The notes below the pieces were generated by a model. The model worked only from the letters and a program-made list of their open reading frames with translations, was not told the DNA's origin and searched no databases. From Sphingomonas sp. (GTDB lineage: Bacteria > Pseudomonadota > Alphaproteobacteria > Sphingomonadales > Sphingomonadaceae): DNA of 9,832 nucleotides. Shown here one piece after another: positions 1-7,314 of the stretch. Where the stretch lies: positions 1 to 9,832 of the forward strand of contig JAICSX010000061.1 of the NCBI GenBank assembly GCA_025936675.1, given 5' to 3'. Position 1 is the first letter of the stretch. Each line of letters opens with the position of its first letter. A program made the position numbers and the translations under genes.

Positions 1-184
1 CTTCCGCGCGCGCGCTCTACAAAGCAGCAATTGCATTGTGCGGTTTAGCCGGCTGACGAATTCGCGAGCGACACTTTCGCACGCCGCTGATTCTTTCGAA
101 ATCGCGGAAAGCCCAGGTTCATTGCACTGCGCGCACCATCCCAGGCTCATTCGTATCTGACCTCTTCTGCAAGGGAGTCGAGCG

Positions 185-463
185 ATGGAGAATGAAGAGG
201 GCGGCGATCGTCCCGCATTCGTTGGCGAGGCAGGACTCAGGCGAAGCGGCGGCCGGACCTTTCGCGTGCGCGTGTTCAGCCTTTCCGTAGACGGATGCCA
301 GATCGAATTGGTTGAACTGCCTCTCGTCGGCGAGATGGTCTGGATAAAGTTCGACGGGCTGGGGTCCATCGCGGGAATTGTCGGCTGGGTAGCTGGCCAT
401 GTCGGGGGAGTCCGGTTTGAGAATCCAATCAACGAGGCAGTGTTCCGACAACTCTCGAATTGA
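185..463 (+). CDS. Small PilZ-domain protein (putative c-di-GMP receptor)
   Basis: This 92-residue protein is essentially one PilZ beta-barrel. PilZ domains bind cyclic di-GMP through an RxxxR motif and a (D/N)xSxxG motif. An RxxxR arrangement is visible at R20-R24 (RSGGR). The second motif is degenerate: S32-L-S-V-D-G37 keeps the serine and glycine but has Ser where Asp/Asn is expected. The segments VWIKFDGL (about 52-59) and GVRFENPI (about 75-82) match the later strands seen in sphingomonad PilZ proteins. There is no signal peptide or membrane segment, so it should be cytoplasmic. The ATG start is supported by AGGGAG at 172-177, 7 nt upstream. The next gene on the same strand makes and degrades c-di-GMP, which fits a receptor role. 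The family call is fairly firm; actual ligand binding is uncertain because of the altered motif. Confidence 0.8.
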   Translation: MENEEGGDRPAFVGEAGLRRSGGRTFRVRVFSLSVDGCQIELVELPLVGEMVWIKFDGLGSIAGIVGWVAGHVGGVRFENPINEAVFRQLSN

Positions 464-598
464 ATGTCTGCAACCGCGGACGCACCTGAAGTCGCGCGAA
501 CAGCATCCCAGGCGATCCTGGGGAGCGGGTGCGCCCAATCCGGCCGGAAAATTTACAAAACGTTGGTGTTAATCAGCTACGCCGACTGACGCGGCACC

Positions 599-2638
599 AT
601 GAGGTCCGCTGCACTTGGCGACGTCCGGAACGTTTGTGTCATGCTTAGCCGCTTCAGGCATATCTTCCTTAGCCGCTTCGGGCATATCTTCGTCGCTGCC
701 GACCTATCAAGCGCATATGGACAGGCGCTCGTCGAAGAGCGCTATTGGTCGCTTCGGCGACAGGTCCCAGTTATTTTCCTGCTTGGATTCGTAAATGTCT
801 CTGCATTGGAGATCGCCGCAACGGGTCGATTGCAGCTCGGATTCAACGTTCCAACCTTCATCGCCACCTGCTGGCTGATCCGTCTCTGGCAATGGTTCGG
901 GCGCGGCAGCGGTCGAGCGGCAAGCCACCAAGCCATGCTGGGGAGGATTAGGCAGACGATCGTCGTTGCCGCGGTCGTGTGCTTCGCGGTGTGCATTCGC
1001 TGTCTGTATCTTCTGAGAGTGGGCGATGAGGCGCTTCAGATGGCTGTCATGCTGTTTGGCGGCTTAACTGCAATCGGAGTCTCCTATGGCCTGACGGCAG
1101 TACCCGCCGCTGCACGCGTCCCGCTTCTGTTCATCATCGCGCCGATGACGCTTGCGGCGCTTCTCTCGAGCGACCCCCATATCGTCGGCGCAGCTTTGGC
1201 GCTCACGGCGGTCTCGGCGCTTACGCTTCGGCTGGTTTCCGCTCACAGCCGCCACTTCCGGAAGGTCATCGAATCGCGCTCGTTGATTGCCGGCGAACAG
1301 CAGCGCGTCGAGCATGCCCATCGGGAGGCGGTAATCGCCGCCACGACCGACTTCCTCACAGGACTTCCCAACCGTCGTGCGTTTGTTGCCGCCCTCGAGT
1401 CAGCAACATGCGACGTTAGCAGCTGCTTCGCCGTGGCCATTCTCGACCTCGACCGATTCAAAGCCGTAAACGATACCTTCGGTCACGGTATTGGCGACCA
1501 GTTGTTACAAGAAGTTGCGAAGCGACTTGTGCGTGCTGTGAGCAATCGCGGCATCGTCGCGCGGTTGGGAGGTGATGAATTCGGCATTCTACTACGGGAA
1601 GTCGAGCATCGCGCGGGCGCGCAGCTGGCCGGTGAGGAGATACTCGGCACAGTTAACGGGAATGCTCTCATACAGGGCCGATGCTTTTCCGTTTCGGCGT
1701 GCTGCGGCATTGCGATCTCGCTCAACAGTGCGGACGAGTCTCCGTCCCGCCTGATGGCCGACGCTGATCTCGCGCTTTATGAAGCAAAGGAGCATCCGGG
1801 TACTGGGGTTGCCGTGTTTGACCAGAGAATGGAGGGGCCGCGACGCCGGAGAACGGCAATCGAGCGGGCACTTCAGTGCCCGGACGTAAAGAACAATTTG
1901 CGCGTCGTTTTCCAGCCGATCTTCGATCTCGCCACGGGTCGGGTCTTGGCATACGAGGCACTTGCCCGATGGTCAGATCCTGAACTTGGCGCAATCGCGC
2001 CTTCTGAATTTGTCCCGATCGCGGAGCAGCTCCACCTGATAGATGACATCAACAGTCATCTGATGCGCTTCGCGTTTGATGCAACACGCTCCTGGCCGAA
2101 GGAAGTCCGACTCGCTTTCAATCTCAGCGCGATACAGCTCTGCTCCGCGGGCTCCGCTGGCACCGTCCTCAGTTCACTGAGAAATGCCGGGATCGCTCCC
2201 GAAAGGCTCCAGGTCGAAGTCACGGAAACGGCACTGCTCGCTGATTTCGAGCGTGCGCGGGACAATCTCACGACCCTCCGTGAGGCGGGGGCGACTATCG
2301 TGCTCGATGACTTCGGTGCTGGTTTTGCCTCCATCGGTTATCTCAAGGAACTGAGCTTCGACCAGATCAAGCTCGATGGTGGCCTCGTTACGGCCGCCCA
2401 GCATAGCGTCGATGGCAAGCGGCTCCTTCGTGCCGTGATTGGCCTTTGTCATATCCTTGGCGTTTCGAGCGTCGCTGAGCACGTTGAAAGCAAGGAACTT
2501 CTCGCTCTTGTGATGGAGCTAGGCTGTACCGCTGCCCAAGGCTTCTGGTTGGAACGACCATTAGATGCGAAGGACCTCGCCGCAGTGCGTCCGCTCACCA
2601 TCCTTCCGCTGAGGAACAGCCGGCGTAGCGCCGCATGA
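599..2638 (+). CDS. Membrane GGDEF-EAL protein (diguanylate cyclase/phosphodiesterase)
   Basis: This 679-residue protein controls cyclic di-GMP. Residues about 55-215 hold roughly six hydrophobic segments forming an inner-membrane sensor of no family I recognise. A linker leads to a GGDEF domain (about 248-410), which starts at TDFLTGLPNRRAF and has an intact GGDEF at 324-328. The inhibitory RxxD site expected at 315-318 reads SNRG, so classical product inhibition is probably absent. The EAL domain (about 430-670) has E453-A-L, N508, E540, D570-D571 in DDFGAG, K591, E627 and Q647, the full metal-binding and catalytic set. Both halves therefore look active; which one dominates cannot be read from sequence. 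The start is uncertain: no clear Shine-Dalgarno precedes ATG 599, and ATG 641 is an alternative. The N-terminus carries an in-frame 8-residue tandem duplication. The preceding PilZ gene suggests a shared signalling role. Confidence 0.93.
   Translation: MRSAALGDVRNVCVMLSRFRHIFLSRFGHIFVAADLSSAYGQALVEERYWSLRRQVPVIFLLGFVNVSALEIAATGRLQLGFNVPTFIATCWLIRLWQWFGRGSGRAASHQAMLGRIRQTIVVAAVVCFAVCIRCLYLLRVGDEALQMAVMLFGGLTAIGVSYGLTAVPAAARVPLLFIIAPMTLAALLSSDPHIVGAALALTAVSALTLRLVSAHSRHFRKVIESRSLIAGEQQRVEHAHREAVIAATTDFLTGLPNRRAFVAALESATCDVSSCFAVAILDLDRFKAVNDTFGHGIGDQLLQEVAKRLVRAVSNRGIVARLGGDEFGILLREVEHRAGAQLAGEEILGTVNGNALIQGRCFSVSACCGIAISLNSADESPSRLMADADLALYEAKEHPGTGVAVFDQRMEGPRRRRTAIERALQCPDVKNNLRVVFQPIFDLATGRVLAYEALARWSDPELGAIAPSEFVPIAEQLHLIDDINSHLMRFAFDATRSWPKEVRLAFNLSAIQLCSAGSAGTVLSSLRNAGIAPERLQVEVTETALLADFERARDNLTTLREAGATIVLDDFGAGFASIGYLKELSFDQIKLDGGLVTAAQHSVDGKRLLRAVIGLCHILGVSSVAEHVESKELLALVMELGCTAAQGFWLERPLDAKDLAAVRPLTILPLRNSRRSAA
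644..691 (+). repeat. 24-bp in-frame tandem duplication
   Basis: Two adjacent 24-bp units, 644-667 and 668-691, differ at a single base (a/g). They encode LSRFRHIF followed by LSRFGHIF, ahead of the first membrane segment of the GGDEF-EAL protein. The length is a multiple of three, so the frame is kept. It looks like a recent slippage or duplication event. Confidence 0.9.
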
Positions 2639-2678
2639 GCGGCTGCCGATCCTAGGAAGCGCCGCTCGTCGCAAGCGG
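2637..2678 (+). terminator. Possible terminator hairpins after GGDEF-EAL gene
   Basis: A perfect 7-bp inverted repeat, gagcggc (2637-2643) and gccgctc (2661-2667), begins in the stop codon of the GGDEF-EAL gene. A competing stem, ccgct (2662-2666) and agcgg (2674-2678), shares its bases. There is no T-run, so this is only a candidate transcription end. Confidence 0.3.
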
Positions 2679-2778
2679 GCTCGGCCTTTATAGCACCAGG
2701 ATGACGTGAAGCGGTCATACGAGCTTTCTTGCTTTCAGCTCATACAAGGCGACGCCTTCCCGATGAGAAGTCATCCAC

Positions 2779-2807
2779 TTGACGCTGGCATCGCGAAGGT
2801 CATTTTA
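2779..2807 (+). promoter_or_regulatory. Possible promoter of the 81-residue ORF
   Basis: TTGACG at 2779-2784 fits a -35 box. After a 17-bp spacer, ATTTTA at 2802-2807 is a weak -10 candidate. It sits just upstream of the ribosome binding site of the gene starting at 2824. The -10 is poor, so this is tentative. Confidence 0.25.
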
Positions 2808-2823
2808 GGCGCGAGGTAATCAC

Positions 2824-3069
2824 ATGCCCGATAGCGAGCTGAAGCGACTTGCGCGTGAGGCGCGCGCTGTGGGCCTCATTCTTCTGAGCTCGCGGAGCGA
2901 GTACGACGGCGTTAGCAGGGTCACTTATGAGCTTTTAGATGCGGCCAGGAACACCCTCTTGCTTGCGGATTCAGACGGTTCGTCACCTGTCACCTTGAGC
3001 GAGGTGGAAGAGTGCCTGCAAGAGATCAGGAAAGCGTGCGAGCGGCAGCGTGCTCTCCACACATCCTGA
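2824..3069 (+). CDS. Hypothetical small protein, 81 residues
   Basis: I do not recognise this protein. It is a short, soluble, charged polypeptide with no signal peptide, membrane segment or cysteine pair pattern (C64 and C72 are its only cysteines). The predicted pattern is helical: residues about 3-20 and 29-48, then a loop rich in Ser, Asp and Gly (about 49-56), and a final helix (about 58-77) ending in a basic stretch. The start is supported by GAGGT at 2813-2817, 6 nt before the ATG, and by a possible promoter upstream. It stands alone on the plus strand between the c-di-GMP module and the convergent PAS/MarR genes. The good ribosome site and alphaproteobacterial codon use favour a real gene; function is unknown. 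Confidence 0.6.
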   Translation: MPDSELKRLAREARAVGLILLSSRSEYDGVSRVTYELLDAARNTLLLADSDGSSPVTLSEVEECLQEIRKACERQRALHTS

Positions 3070-3104
3070 TGCGAATGAATGCACAGTGAGCCGCAAATGT
3101 TGAA

Positions 3105-3131
3105 GATCCGGAATCGGATCGGGACATCCCG
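3105..3131. terminator. Paired hairpins between convergent genes
   Basis: A perfect 6-bp stem, gatccg (3105-3110) and cggatc (3115-3120) with a GAAT loop, is followed at once by cggg (3120-3123) and cccg (3128-3131). They lie between the convergent 81-residue gene and the minus-strand PAS/MarR genes, where a bidirectional terminator is expected. Neither side has a strong T-run. Confidence 0.35.
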
Positions 3132-3182
3132 TATGCGAAGACGGGGCCAAGCACTGCCGTCGCTGCGGGCAAATCACTAGCT

Positions 3183-3401
3183 CTATCCCGACCGGGTCTG
3201 CTCAGTCTGGTTGCTGATCGCCTCTAACAATCCGGCGAAGGAGCCGCTCTCCGTGAGAGGGAATGCGCGCTGCAGCAAGCGGCCGACCCGCTGCCGATCT
3301 GCAGCCTGCTTCGATCCTTCTGCGAATCGTTTTTGTGGCACGTGCGAGCGCATTCTTCCGCACCCCTCAATGATACGAGCCATTCGCCTGCGCTCGCGCA
3401 T
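3183..3401 (-). CDS. Possible small hypothetical protein, 72 residues
   Basis: This ORF begins 26 nt after the stop of the PAS gene on the same strand and could be the third gene of that operon. The product is basic at its N-terminus (RERRRMARI), then mostly helical, with a C-terminal piece reading GRLLQRAFPLTESGSFAGLL. There are no membrane segments and no known domain. No clear Shine-Dalgarno precedes the ATG; a second Met at residue 7 is an alternative start. Codon use becomes more typical of the neighbouring genes in the second half. It may instead be a chance ORF; the competing plus-strand ORF over the same bases looks less protein-like. Its position behind a translationally coupled pair is the main argument for it. 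Confidence 0.38.
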   Translation of the reverse strand: MRERRRMARIIEGCGRMRSHVPQKRFAEGSKQAADRQRVGRLLQRAFPLTESGSFAGLLEAISNQTEQTRSG

Positions 3402-3427
3402 ACGAACCGGCAGCTTTTTCCACCTGT

Positions 3428-3877
3428 TCAGATAATCAGCTTAAGTCCGTGAAGCCGAGTGACTTTTCCGGCGCGACAGACCGGTGCGGCAACCAGCCTC
3501 ACGGATCGCGTTTCGCCGATCGCCGCGCGAATTTCGATGTCGATAGTGAACCCGCGACGGTGTTTGATCGCGTGGGCACGAAGTCGCTCCATCGCGGCTC
3601 GGGATTGCTCGCTATAGAAGCTCACCGCTGTCTCGCGAGTGACGGTCGTATATCTCGGCAATCCGAAAATGTCGTAGACACCGCCCGACCAGGCAAGTTT
3701 ATCGTCGGCGAGATCACATTCCCATAGGCCTGCGTGATGGATGCCGAGACCGCCGATCTCCACCGGCGGGATCGCGTCGGTAATGGCCGAGTTCAGAATG
3801 AATCCGAGCTCGAACTGGCGCCCCTGCTCCCACAACGGCCAGCTATGCTGCAGCGGCAGCACGTTCATTGGCATCAT
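3428..3877 (-). CDS. Stand-alone PAS-domain protein
   Basis: This 149-residue protein consists of one PAS sensor fold (about residues 44-149) after a short N-terminal region. Typical PAS_3-type features are GLWECDL (50-56), W63-SGGVYDIFGLP at the start of the helical part, the long helix around 81-106, and closing strands SVRLVAAPV and RLHGLKLII with the usual G..RL.G ending. There is no kinase, GGDEF or DNA-binding output domain and no membrane segment, so it must act through a partner or as a small ligand sensor. Its ATG overlaps the stop of the upstream MarR-like gene by 4 nt (ATGA), which points to translational coupling and joint function. I see no heme or flavin signature (no NCRFL-type motif), so the ligand is unknown. 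Confidence 0.82.
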   Translation of the reverse strand: MMPMNVLPLQHSWPLWEQGRQFELGFILNSAITDAIPPVEIGGLGIHHAGLWECDLADDKLAWSGGVYDIFGLPRYTTVTRETAVSFYSEQSRAAMERLRAHAIKHRRGFTIDIEIRAAIGETRSVRLVAAPVCRAGKVTRLHGLKLII

Positions 3878-4443
3878 CGCAGGCCGACATCGCTTAGGTT
3901 TTCCGCGAACCAGCGGCGAAGCGCATAATCTCCTTGGGGCGAAAGCTCGACAAAGACCCGGCGCGCGTCATCGGGGTCAGCGGTTCGGACAATCAGCTCT
4001 TTCTGCTCCAGCAGTCTAAGCCAGCGGAAGACCGTTGTCGTGGGTACGCCTGCCCCCACGCATACGCTCGACACCGCCAGCCGACGATGCGCAAGTCTAG
4101 CTTCAAACAGGTCAAGCAGAATGTCCCAACCGGGATCGGAGAATAGCTCTTGTGGAAAAAGCTCCGCCCGCGCCTGCCGCGCGCGCATCACGGCCCTTAC
4201 CGCCTCTACCGAAACTTGCGCCTCCTCGGCAGCCGCCGGTGATTTCGGCTCCGACAAGGCAACAGCGTCGCCCGAAAGTTGCGCAAGAGCATTGGCGATC
4301 CTGCTCGCATCCCGGCTGAGGTTCAGCAGGTCGTGGGAGGCGCGTTTAATTGATGAATGTGAAGACACAGTCGTTCCAAAATTCCGAATTGCACACACCT
4401 TATGCTCCAACGCGAGGTAATGACAGCCTAGCGCGATATCCAT
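3874..4443 (-). CDS. MarR-like winged-helix transcriptional regulator
   Basis: This 189-residue protein has a C-terminal winged helix-turn-helix (about 95-182). DPGWDILLDLFEARL is the dimer/first helix region, VCVGAGVPTTTVFRWLRLLEQ (128-148) covers the recognition part, and ELIVRTADPDDARRVFVELS is the wing with the D-DRR-type signature of MarR proteins. Residues 1-94 are an unusual extension: Ser- and Ala-rich, helical at about 35-57, with a Pro/Ala/Glu linker. It probably binds DNA as a dimer. It overlaps the PAS gene downstream by 4 nt, so the PAS protein may modulate it. The ATG at 4443 lacks a Shine-Dalgarno; a GTG at 4398 with GGAG 6 nt upstream (4405-4408) is a strong alternative giving 174 residues. 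Confidence 0.8.
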   Translation of the reverse strand: MDIALGCHYLALEHKVCAIRNFGTTVSSHSSIKRASHDLLNLSRDASRIANALAQLSGDAVALSEPKSPAAAEEAQVSVEAVRAVMRARQARAELFPQELFSDPGWDILLDLFEARLAHRRLAVSSVCVGAGVPTTTVFRWLRLLEQKELIVRTADPDDARRVFVELSPQGDYALRRWFAENLSDVGLR

Positions 4444-4790
4444 AATGGGCAGAAATTCGAAACGGCCTTTCAGAAATCTGCACTCACGACGTGGGCTAAG
4501 TCCGCGCGGTTGGTAGTGGTATTCGACTCCTTCCAGATATCGACGGGAACTGCGGCAGCGCTATTTTATGCGGGCAGGGATTGCGCTGGACGATGCGGCG
4601 GCAACATGCAATGTCACGATAGGCCGCCGAACAGGGGATTTAGTTTGTAGGACGGCCATGCTCGGTCGCGGCTCGGCGGCGGCTTCGCCGCCGGGCCGTT
4701 TGCGACTTCTTGAGCATTGGGCGGCAGCACGGCTTGCGCGCGATCGTGCCAATGATGCCAGTCGTTATCGCGGGCAACGCCATTTGGCGT
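4444..4790. other. Non-coding gap between rml operon and MarR gene
   Basis: No convincing gene is present in these 347 bp. Both neighbours are on the minus strand, so it should hold the 3' end of the rml transcript and the promoter of the MarR/PAS genes. Visible structure: a 7-bp GC stem with a 3-nt loop, cggcggc (4677-4683) and gccgccg (4687-4693), and a smaller hairpin right after rmlD. I could not identify a convincing -35/-10 pair for the MarR gene. Confidence 0.55.
4777..4790 (-). terminator. Small hairpin directly after rmlD stop
   Basis: On the minus strand ACGCC, loop AAAT, GGCGT follows the rmlD TAG stop with no gap. The stem is only 5-6 bp and no T-run follows, so it may be a weak or processed 3' end rather than an intrinsic terminator. 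Confidence 0.28.
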
Positions 4791-5690
4791 CTATCGGTCC
4801 GCCGGATGCTCAGCGGCGAGACGATCAACAACAAGGGAAGTCGACGCGCGCCAATCTGGCATGACGAAGTCGAAGTCGCGCGCGAACTTGCCCGAGTCCA
4901 GAATCGAGTTCGCGGGGCGAACCGCTCTAGTTGGCCAATCAGCGGTTCGGATCGGGTGAACTTCGGCGGACGCGAGACGGTGCTTGCGGCACTGTTCCAT
5001 GACAAAAGCCGCGAGATTGTACCAGCTCGTCTCGCCACTTCCCGCAAGATGATAGATCTCGCCCATGCCGCGTTGGGGCGACTCTCGCCAACTCCGGGCC
5101 ATCTGGAGCAGTCCGTCCGCCAAGTCGGGCGCCGCAGTTGGACTGCCAATTTGGTCTTCGACAACGGTGAGAACATCCCGCTTCGCGGCTGCGGCCACTA
5201 CCGTCTTGACGAAATTCTTGCCGAAACCGCTGTAAAGCCACGCGGTGCGGACGATCACATGTCGCGAATTGGCGGCGCGCACGCGCTCTTCTCCCGCGAA
5301 CTTGCTCACCCCATAGACGCTGAGCGGACGTGGCTCTGCGTCTTCGACATATGGTCCTTTAGCTCGGCCATCGAATATATAGTCGGTAGAGATCTGGACT
5401 ACGGCGGCTCCGATGCGGGCCGCTGCAGCCGCGACCTCCGCCGCACCTTCGGCGTTGATCGCCATGGCAAGATCAGGCTGATCCTCCGCCAAGTCGACAG
5501 CCGTAAAAGCGGCGGCGTTGATTACGACGTTCGGTCGAACGGCCTCGATTGCATCGGCTGCGCTGCCCCGCACGGCGAGATCGAGTCGAGGTCGTCCTAC
5601 CGCCACGACTTCTATGTCACTTTGTGAAGCTCCGCGCTCGGCAAGACTCCGCGCGAGTTGTCCGTTCGTCCCAGTCACCAAGATTTTCAC
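4791..5690 (-). CDS. rmlD: dTDP-4-dehydrorhamnose reductase
   Basis: RmlD carries out the last step of dTDP-L-rhamnose synthesis, the NAD(P)H-dependent reduction of dTDP-6-deoxy-L-lyxo-4-hexulose, in the cytoplasm. The 299-residue length is typical. It is an extended short-chain dehydrogenase: the N-terminal Rossmann motif is TGTNGQLA (6-13; the usual final Gly is Ala), followed by [15 protein letters not shown] (55-69), STDYIFDG (101-108) and the catalytic Y126-GVS-K130. R148-TAWLY and the C-terminal substrate region (RPANSILD) also match the family. It is the last gene of the operon, and its ATG overlaps the end of rmlB by 4 nt, so the two are probably translationally coupled. The identification is firm. 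Confidence 0.96.
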   Translation of the reverse strand: MKILVTGTNGQLARSLAERGASQSDIEVVAVGRPRLDLAVRGSAADAIEAVRPNVVINAAAFTAVDLAEDQPDLAMAINAEGAAEVAAAAARIGAAVVQISTDYIFDGRAKGPYVEDAEPRPLSVYGVSKFAGEERVRAANSRHVIVRTAWLYSGFGKNFVKTVVAAAAKRDVLTVVEDQIGSPTAAPDLADGLLQMARSWRESPQRGMGEIYHLAGSGETSWYNLAAFVMEQCRKHRLASAEVHPIRTADWPTRAVRPANSILDSGKFARDFDFVMPDWRASTSLVVDRLAAEHPADR

Positions 5691-6754
5691 GAACTGCCGC
5701 CGAGCCGCTCTCCGGCATATTTGCGCTCACGGATTGGCCTCCACCAGGATTCGTTCTCAAGAAACCAATCGACGGTCCGGTCGAGGCCGCTCTCGAACGT
5801 TTCCGTCGCGCGCCAGCCGAGCTCGCGTTCAATTTTGGTTGGGTCGATGGCGTATCGCCGGTCGTGTCCGGGTCGATCGGGAACGAAGCGAATCAGGTCG
5901 CGGCGGCTGCGTTGACCGTCCAGCGGCCGCTTCATGTCGAGCAGATCGCAAATAGTTTGGACTACTGTCAGATTATTCCGCTCCGATCGGCCGCCGATCA
6001 CATAGCTCTCGCCGATCCTGCCCCGGCTCATGACAAGCTCCAGCGCGGCGGCATGGTCGTCCACATACAGCCAGTCGCGAACATTCTGCCCGTCCCCATA
6101 AACCGGAAGCTCGCGGCCCTCGAGCGCGTTCAGAATGATGAGCGGAATCAACTTTTCGGGGAAATGGAACGGTCCGTAATTGTTCGAGCAATTCGAAAGG
6201 ACGATCGGCAGTCCGTATGTTGCATTCCATGCCCGGACAAAGTGATCCGACGCGGCTTTCGATGCCGAATACGGCGAAGAAGGCGCATAGCAAGTCTCTT
6301 CGGTGAACACACCTTCGCCGACGGGCAGATCGCCAAAAACCTCATCGGTCGAGACATGGTGGAAGCGGAAAGCCTCACGATCTCTCTCCGGGAGGGTCCG
6401 CCAGTATTCGAGTGCTGCGTTCAGAAGCGCCACGGTTCCAGCTACGTTTGTCTCGACGAACAGGCCGGGGCCGTCAATTGACCGGTCGACGTGCGTCTCG
6501 GCGGCAAGGTGCATGATTGCGCCCGGCCTTTCGGCGAAAAGTATCCGCAGCATCTCCGGGCCGTCGCAGATGTCCGCCTGGTGGAACTCGTAGGAGTTCG
6601 AGTCCTCAACTTCCTCCAACGATGAAAGGTCGGCGGCATAAGTGAGCTTGTCCACATTGATGACTCGATAGCCCGACCGCACGAGGCGCCTGCAAAGAGC
6701 GCTGCCGATGAATCCTGCGCCGCCCGTTACGAGGACGGACTCGATCGCGGCCAC
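5687..6754 (-). CDS. rmlB: dTDP-glucose 4,6-dehydratase
   Basis: RmlB converts dTDP-glucose to dTDP-4-keto-6-deoxyglucose using tightly bound NAD+, the second step of dTDP-rhamnose synthesis. The 355 residues match the family length. Motifs in order: NAD-binding TGGAGFIG (10-17), D35-[17 protein letters not shown] (82-93), the catalytic T136-D137-E138 in [10 protein letters not shown]162-SAS-K166, [17 protein letters not shown] (188-204) and [15 protein letters not shown]. All catalytic residues are present. The start is GTG, 2 nt after the rmlC stop; no good Shine-Dalgarno is visible, so translation probably depends on coupling to rmlC. The stop overlaps rmlD by 4 nt. A near relative could make other dTDP-deoxysugars, but the complete rml set around it settles the role. 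Confidence 0.97.
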   Translation of the reverse strand: MAAIESVLVTGGAGFIGSALCRRLVRSGYRVINVDKLTYAADLSSLEEVEDSNSYEFHQADICDGPEMLRILFAERPGAIMHLAAETHVDRSIDGPGLFVETNVAGTVALLNAALEYWRTLPERDREAFRFHHVSTDEVFGDLPVGEGVFTEETCYAPSSPYSASKAASDHFVRAWNATYGLPIVLSNCSNNYGPFHFPEKLIPLIILNALEGRELPVYGDGQNVRDWLYVDDHAAALELVMSRGRIGESYVIGGRSERNNLTVVQTICDLLDMKRPLDGQRSRRDLIRFVPDRPGHDRRYAIDPTKIERELGWRATETFESGLDRTVDWFLENESWWRPIRERKYAGERLGGSS

Positions 6755-6756
6755 CT

Positions 6757-7314
6757 CTAAAAGCCTGTCTCAGTTTGCGCGAGCAGCGGCGCTGCGCGGT
6801 CTTTCGTAGAGAGGATGGGCGCACTCTCGAAAGGCCACTCAATGCCAATCGCCGGATCATCCCAGCGGATCGACCTGTCGTGCTCTGGGCTGTACGGGGC
6901 ACTAACCTTGTAGGTCACCTCGCTATTGTGCTCGAGTGTCACAAACCCATGCGCGAAGCCCTCGGGAATGAAGAACTGATTCCATTTTTGCGCCGAAAGC
7001 ACGATTCCAGCCCAACGGCCGAAGCTCGGCGAGGATCTTCGGATGTCAACAGCGACATCGAAGATCGATCCACGCGAAACTCGCACGAGCTTCGCCTGTG
7101 CAGCCGGAGCAGTCTGGAAATGCAGGCCCCGCAACACGCCCGCGGCGATGGAGAGGGAGACATTGTCCTGAACGAAGCCAGTCAACACTCCGGCTTCTTC
7201 GAACGAAGCCTGACTCCAAACTTCCGAGAAGAATCCACGCTCATCACGTATGCGCCTTGGTTCAATCTCGATGAGCCCGGGCAGATCGAGCTCGCGCCAA
7301 TTAAGCAGGCTCAT
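6757..7314 (-). CDS. rmlC: dTDP-4-dehydrorhamnose 3,5-epimerase
   Basis: RmlC epimerises carbons 3 and 5 of dTDP-4-keto-6-deoxyglucose, the third step of the pathway. It is a cupin-fold enzyme normally working as a dimer. With the start at 7314 the product is 185 residues, the usual size. Seen here: [13 protein letters not shown] (21-33), the catalytic H65 in LRGLHFQ, K75 in [28 protein letters not shown] (115-124), conserved Y135 and Y141, and [11 protein letters not shown]. The reading frame is open up to 7419, but the extra 35 residues overlap rmlA coding sequence and match no epimerase, whereas [13 protein letters not shown] is a normal family N-terminus. This start lies inside the end of rmlA (14-nt overlap). 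Confidence 0.95.
   Translation of the reverse strand: MSLLNWRELDLPGLIEIEPRRIRDERGFFSEVWSQASFEEAGVLTGFVQDNVSLSIAAGVLRGLHFQTAPAAQAKLVRVSRGSIFDVAVDIRRSSPSFGRWAGIVLSAQKWNQFFIPEGFAHGFVTLEHNSEVTYKVSAPYSPEHDRSIRWDDPAIGIEWPFESAPILSTKDRAAPLLAQTETGF

Noticed and set aside
119..538. Minus-strand ORF of 139 residues over the PilZ gene
   Set aside because: The plus strand has a recognisable PilZ domain and a good Shine-Dalgarno; the minus product is cysteine- and proline-scattered with no domain.
560..600. GGAA...CGTT stress-sigma (EcfG-like) promoter before the GGDEF-EAL gene
   Set aside because: The spacing between the two blocks is only about 10 nt instead of the expected 16-17, so the match is not meaningful.
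4677..4693. GC-rich 7-bp hairpin as an intrinsic terminator of the rml operon
   Set aside because: There is no T-run on the minus strand and it lies about 100 nt past rmlD; simple GC repeat (cggcgg) explains it as well.
4710..5690. Long plus-strand ORF (305 residues from 4710) opposite rmlD
   Set aside because: It is antisense to a gene with full family motifs; the translation is low-complexity and Arg-rich with no domain, as expected from GC-rich mirror frames.
5549..6481. Plus-strand ORF of 310 residues opposite rmlB and the start of rmlD
   Set aside because: Mirror frame of rmlB; no ribosome site and no recognisable domain.
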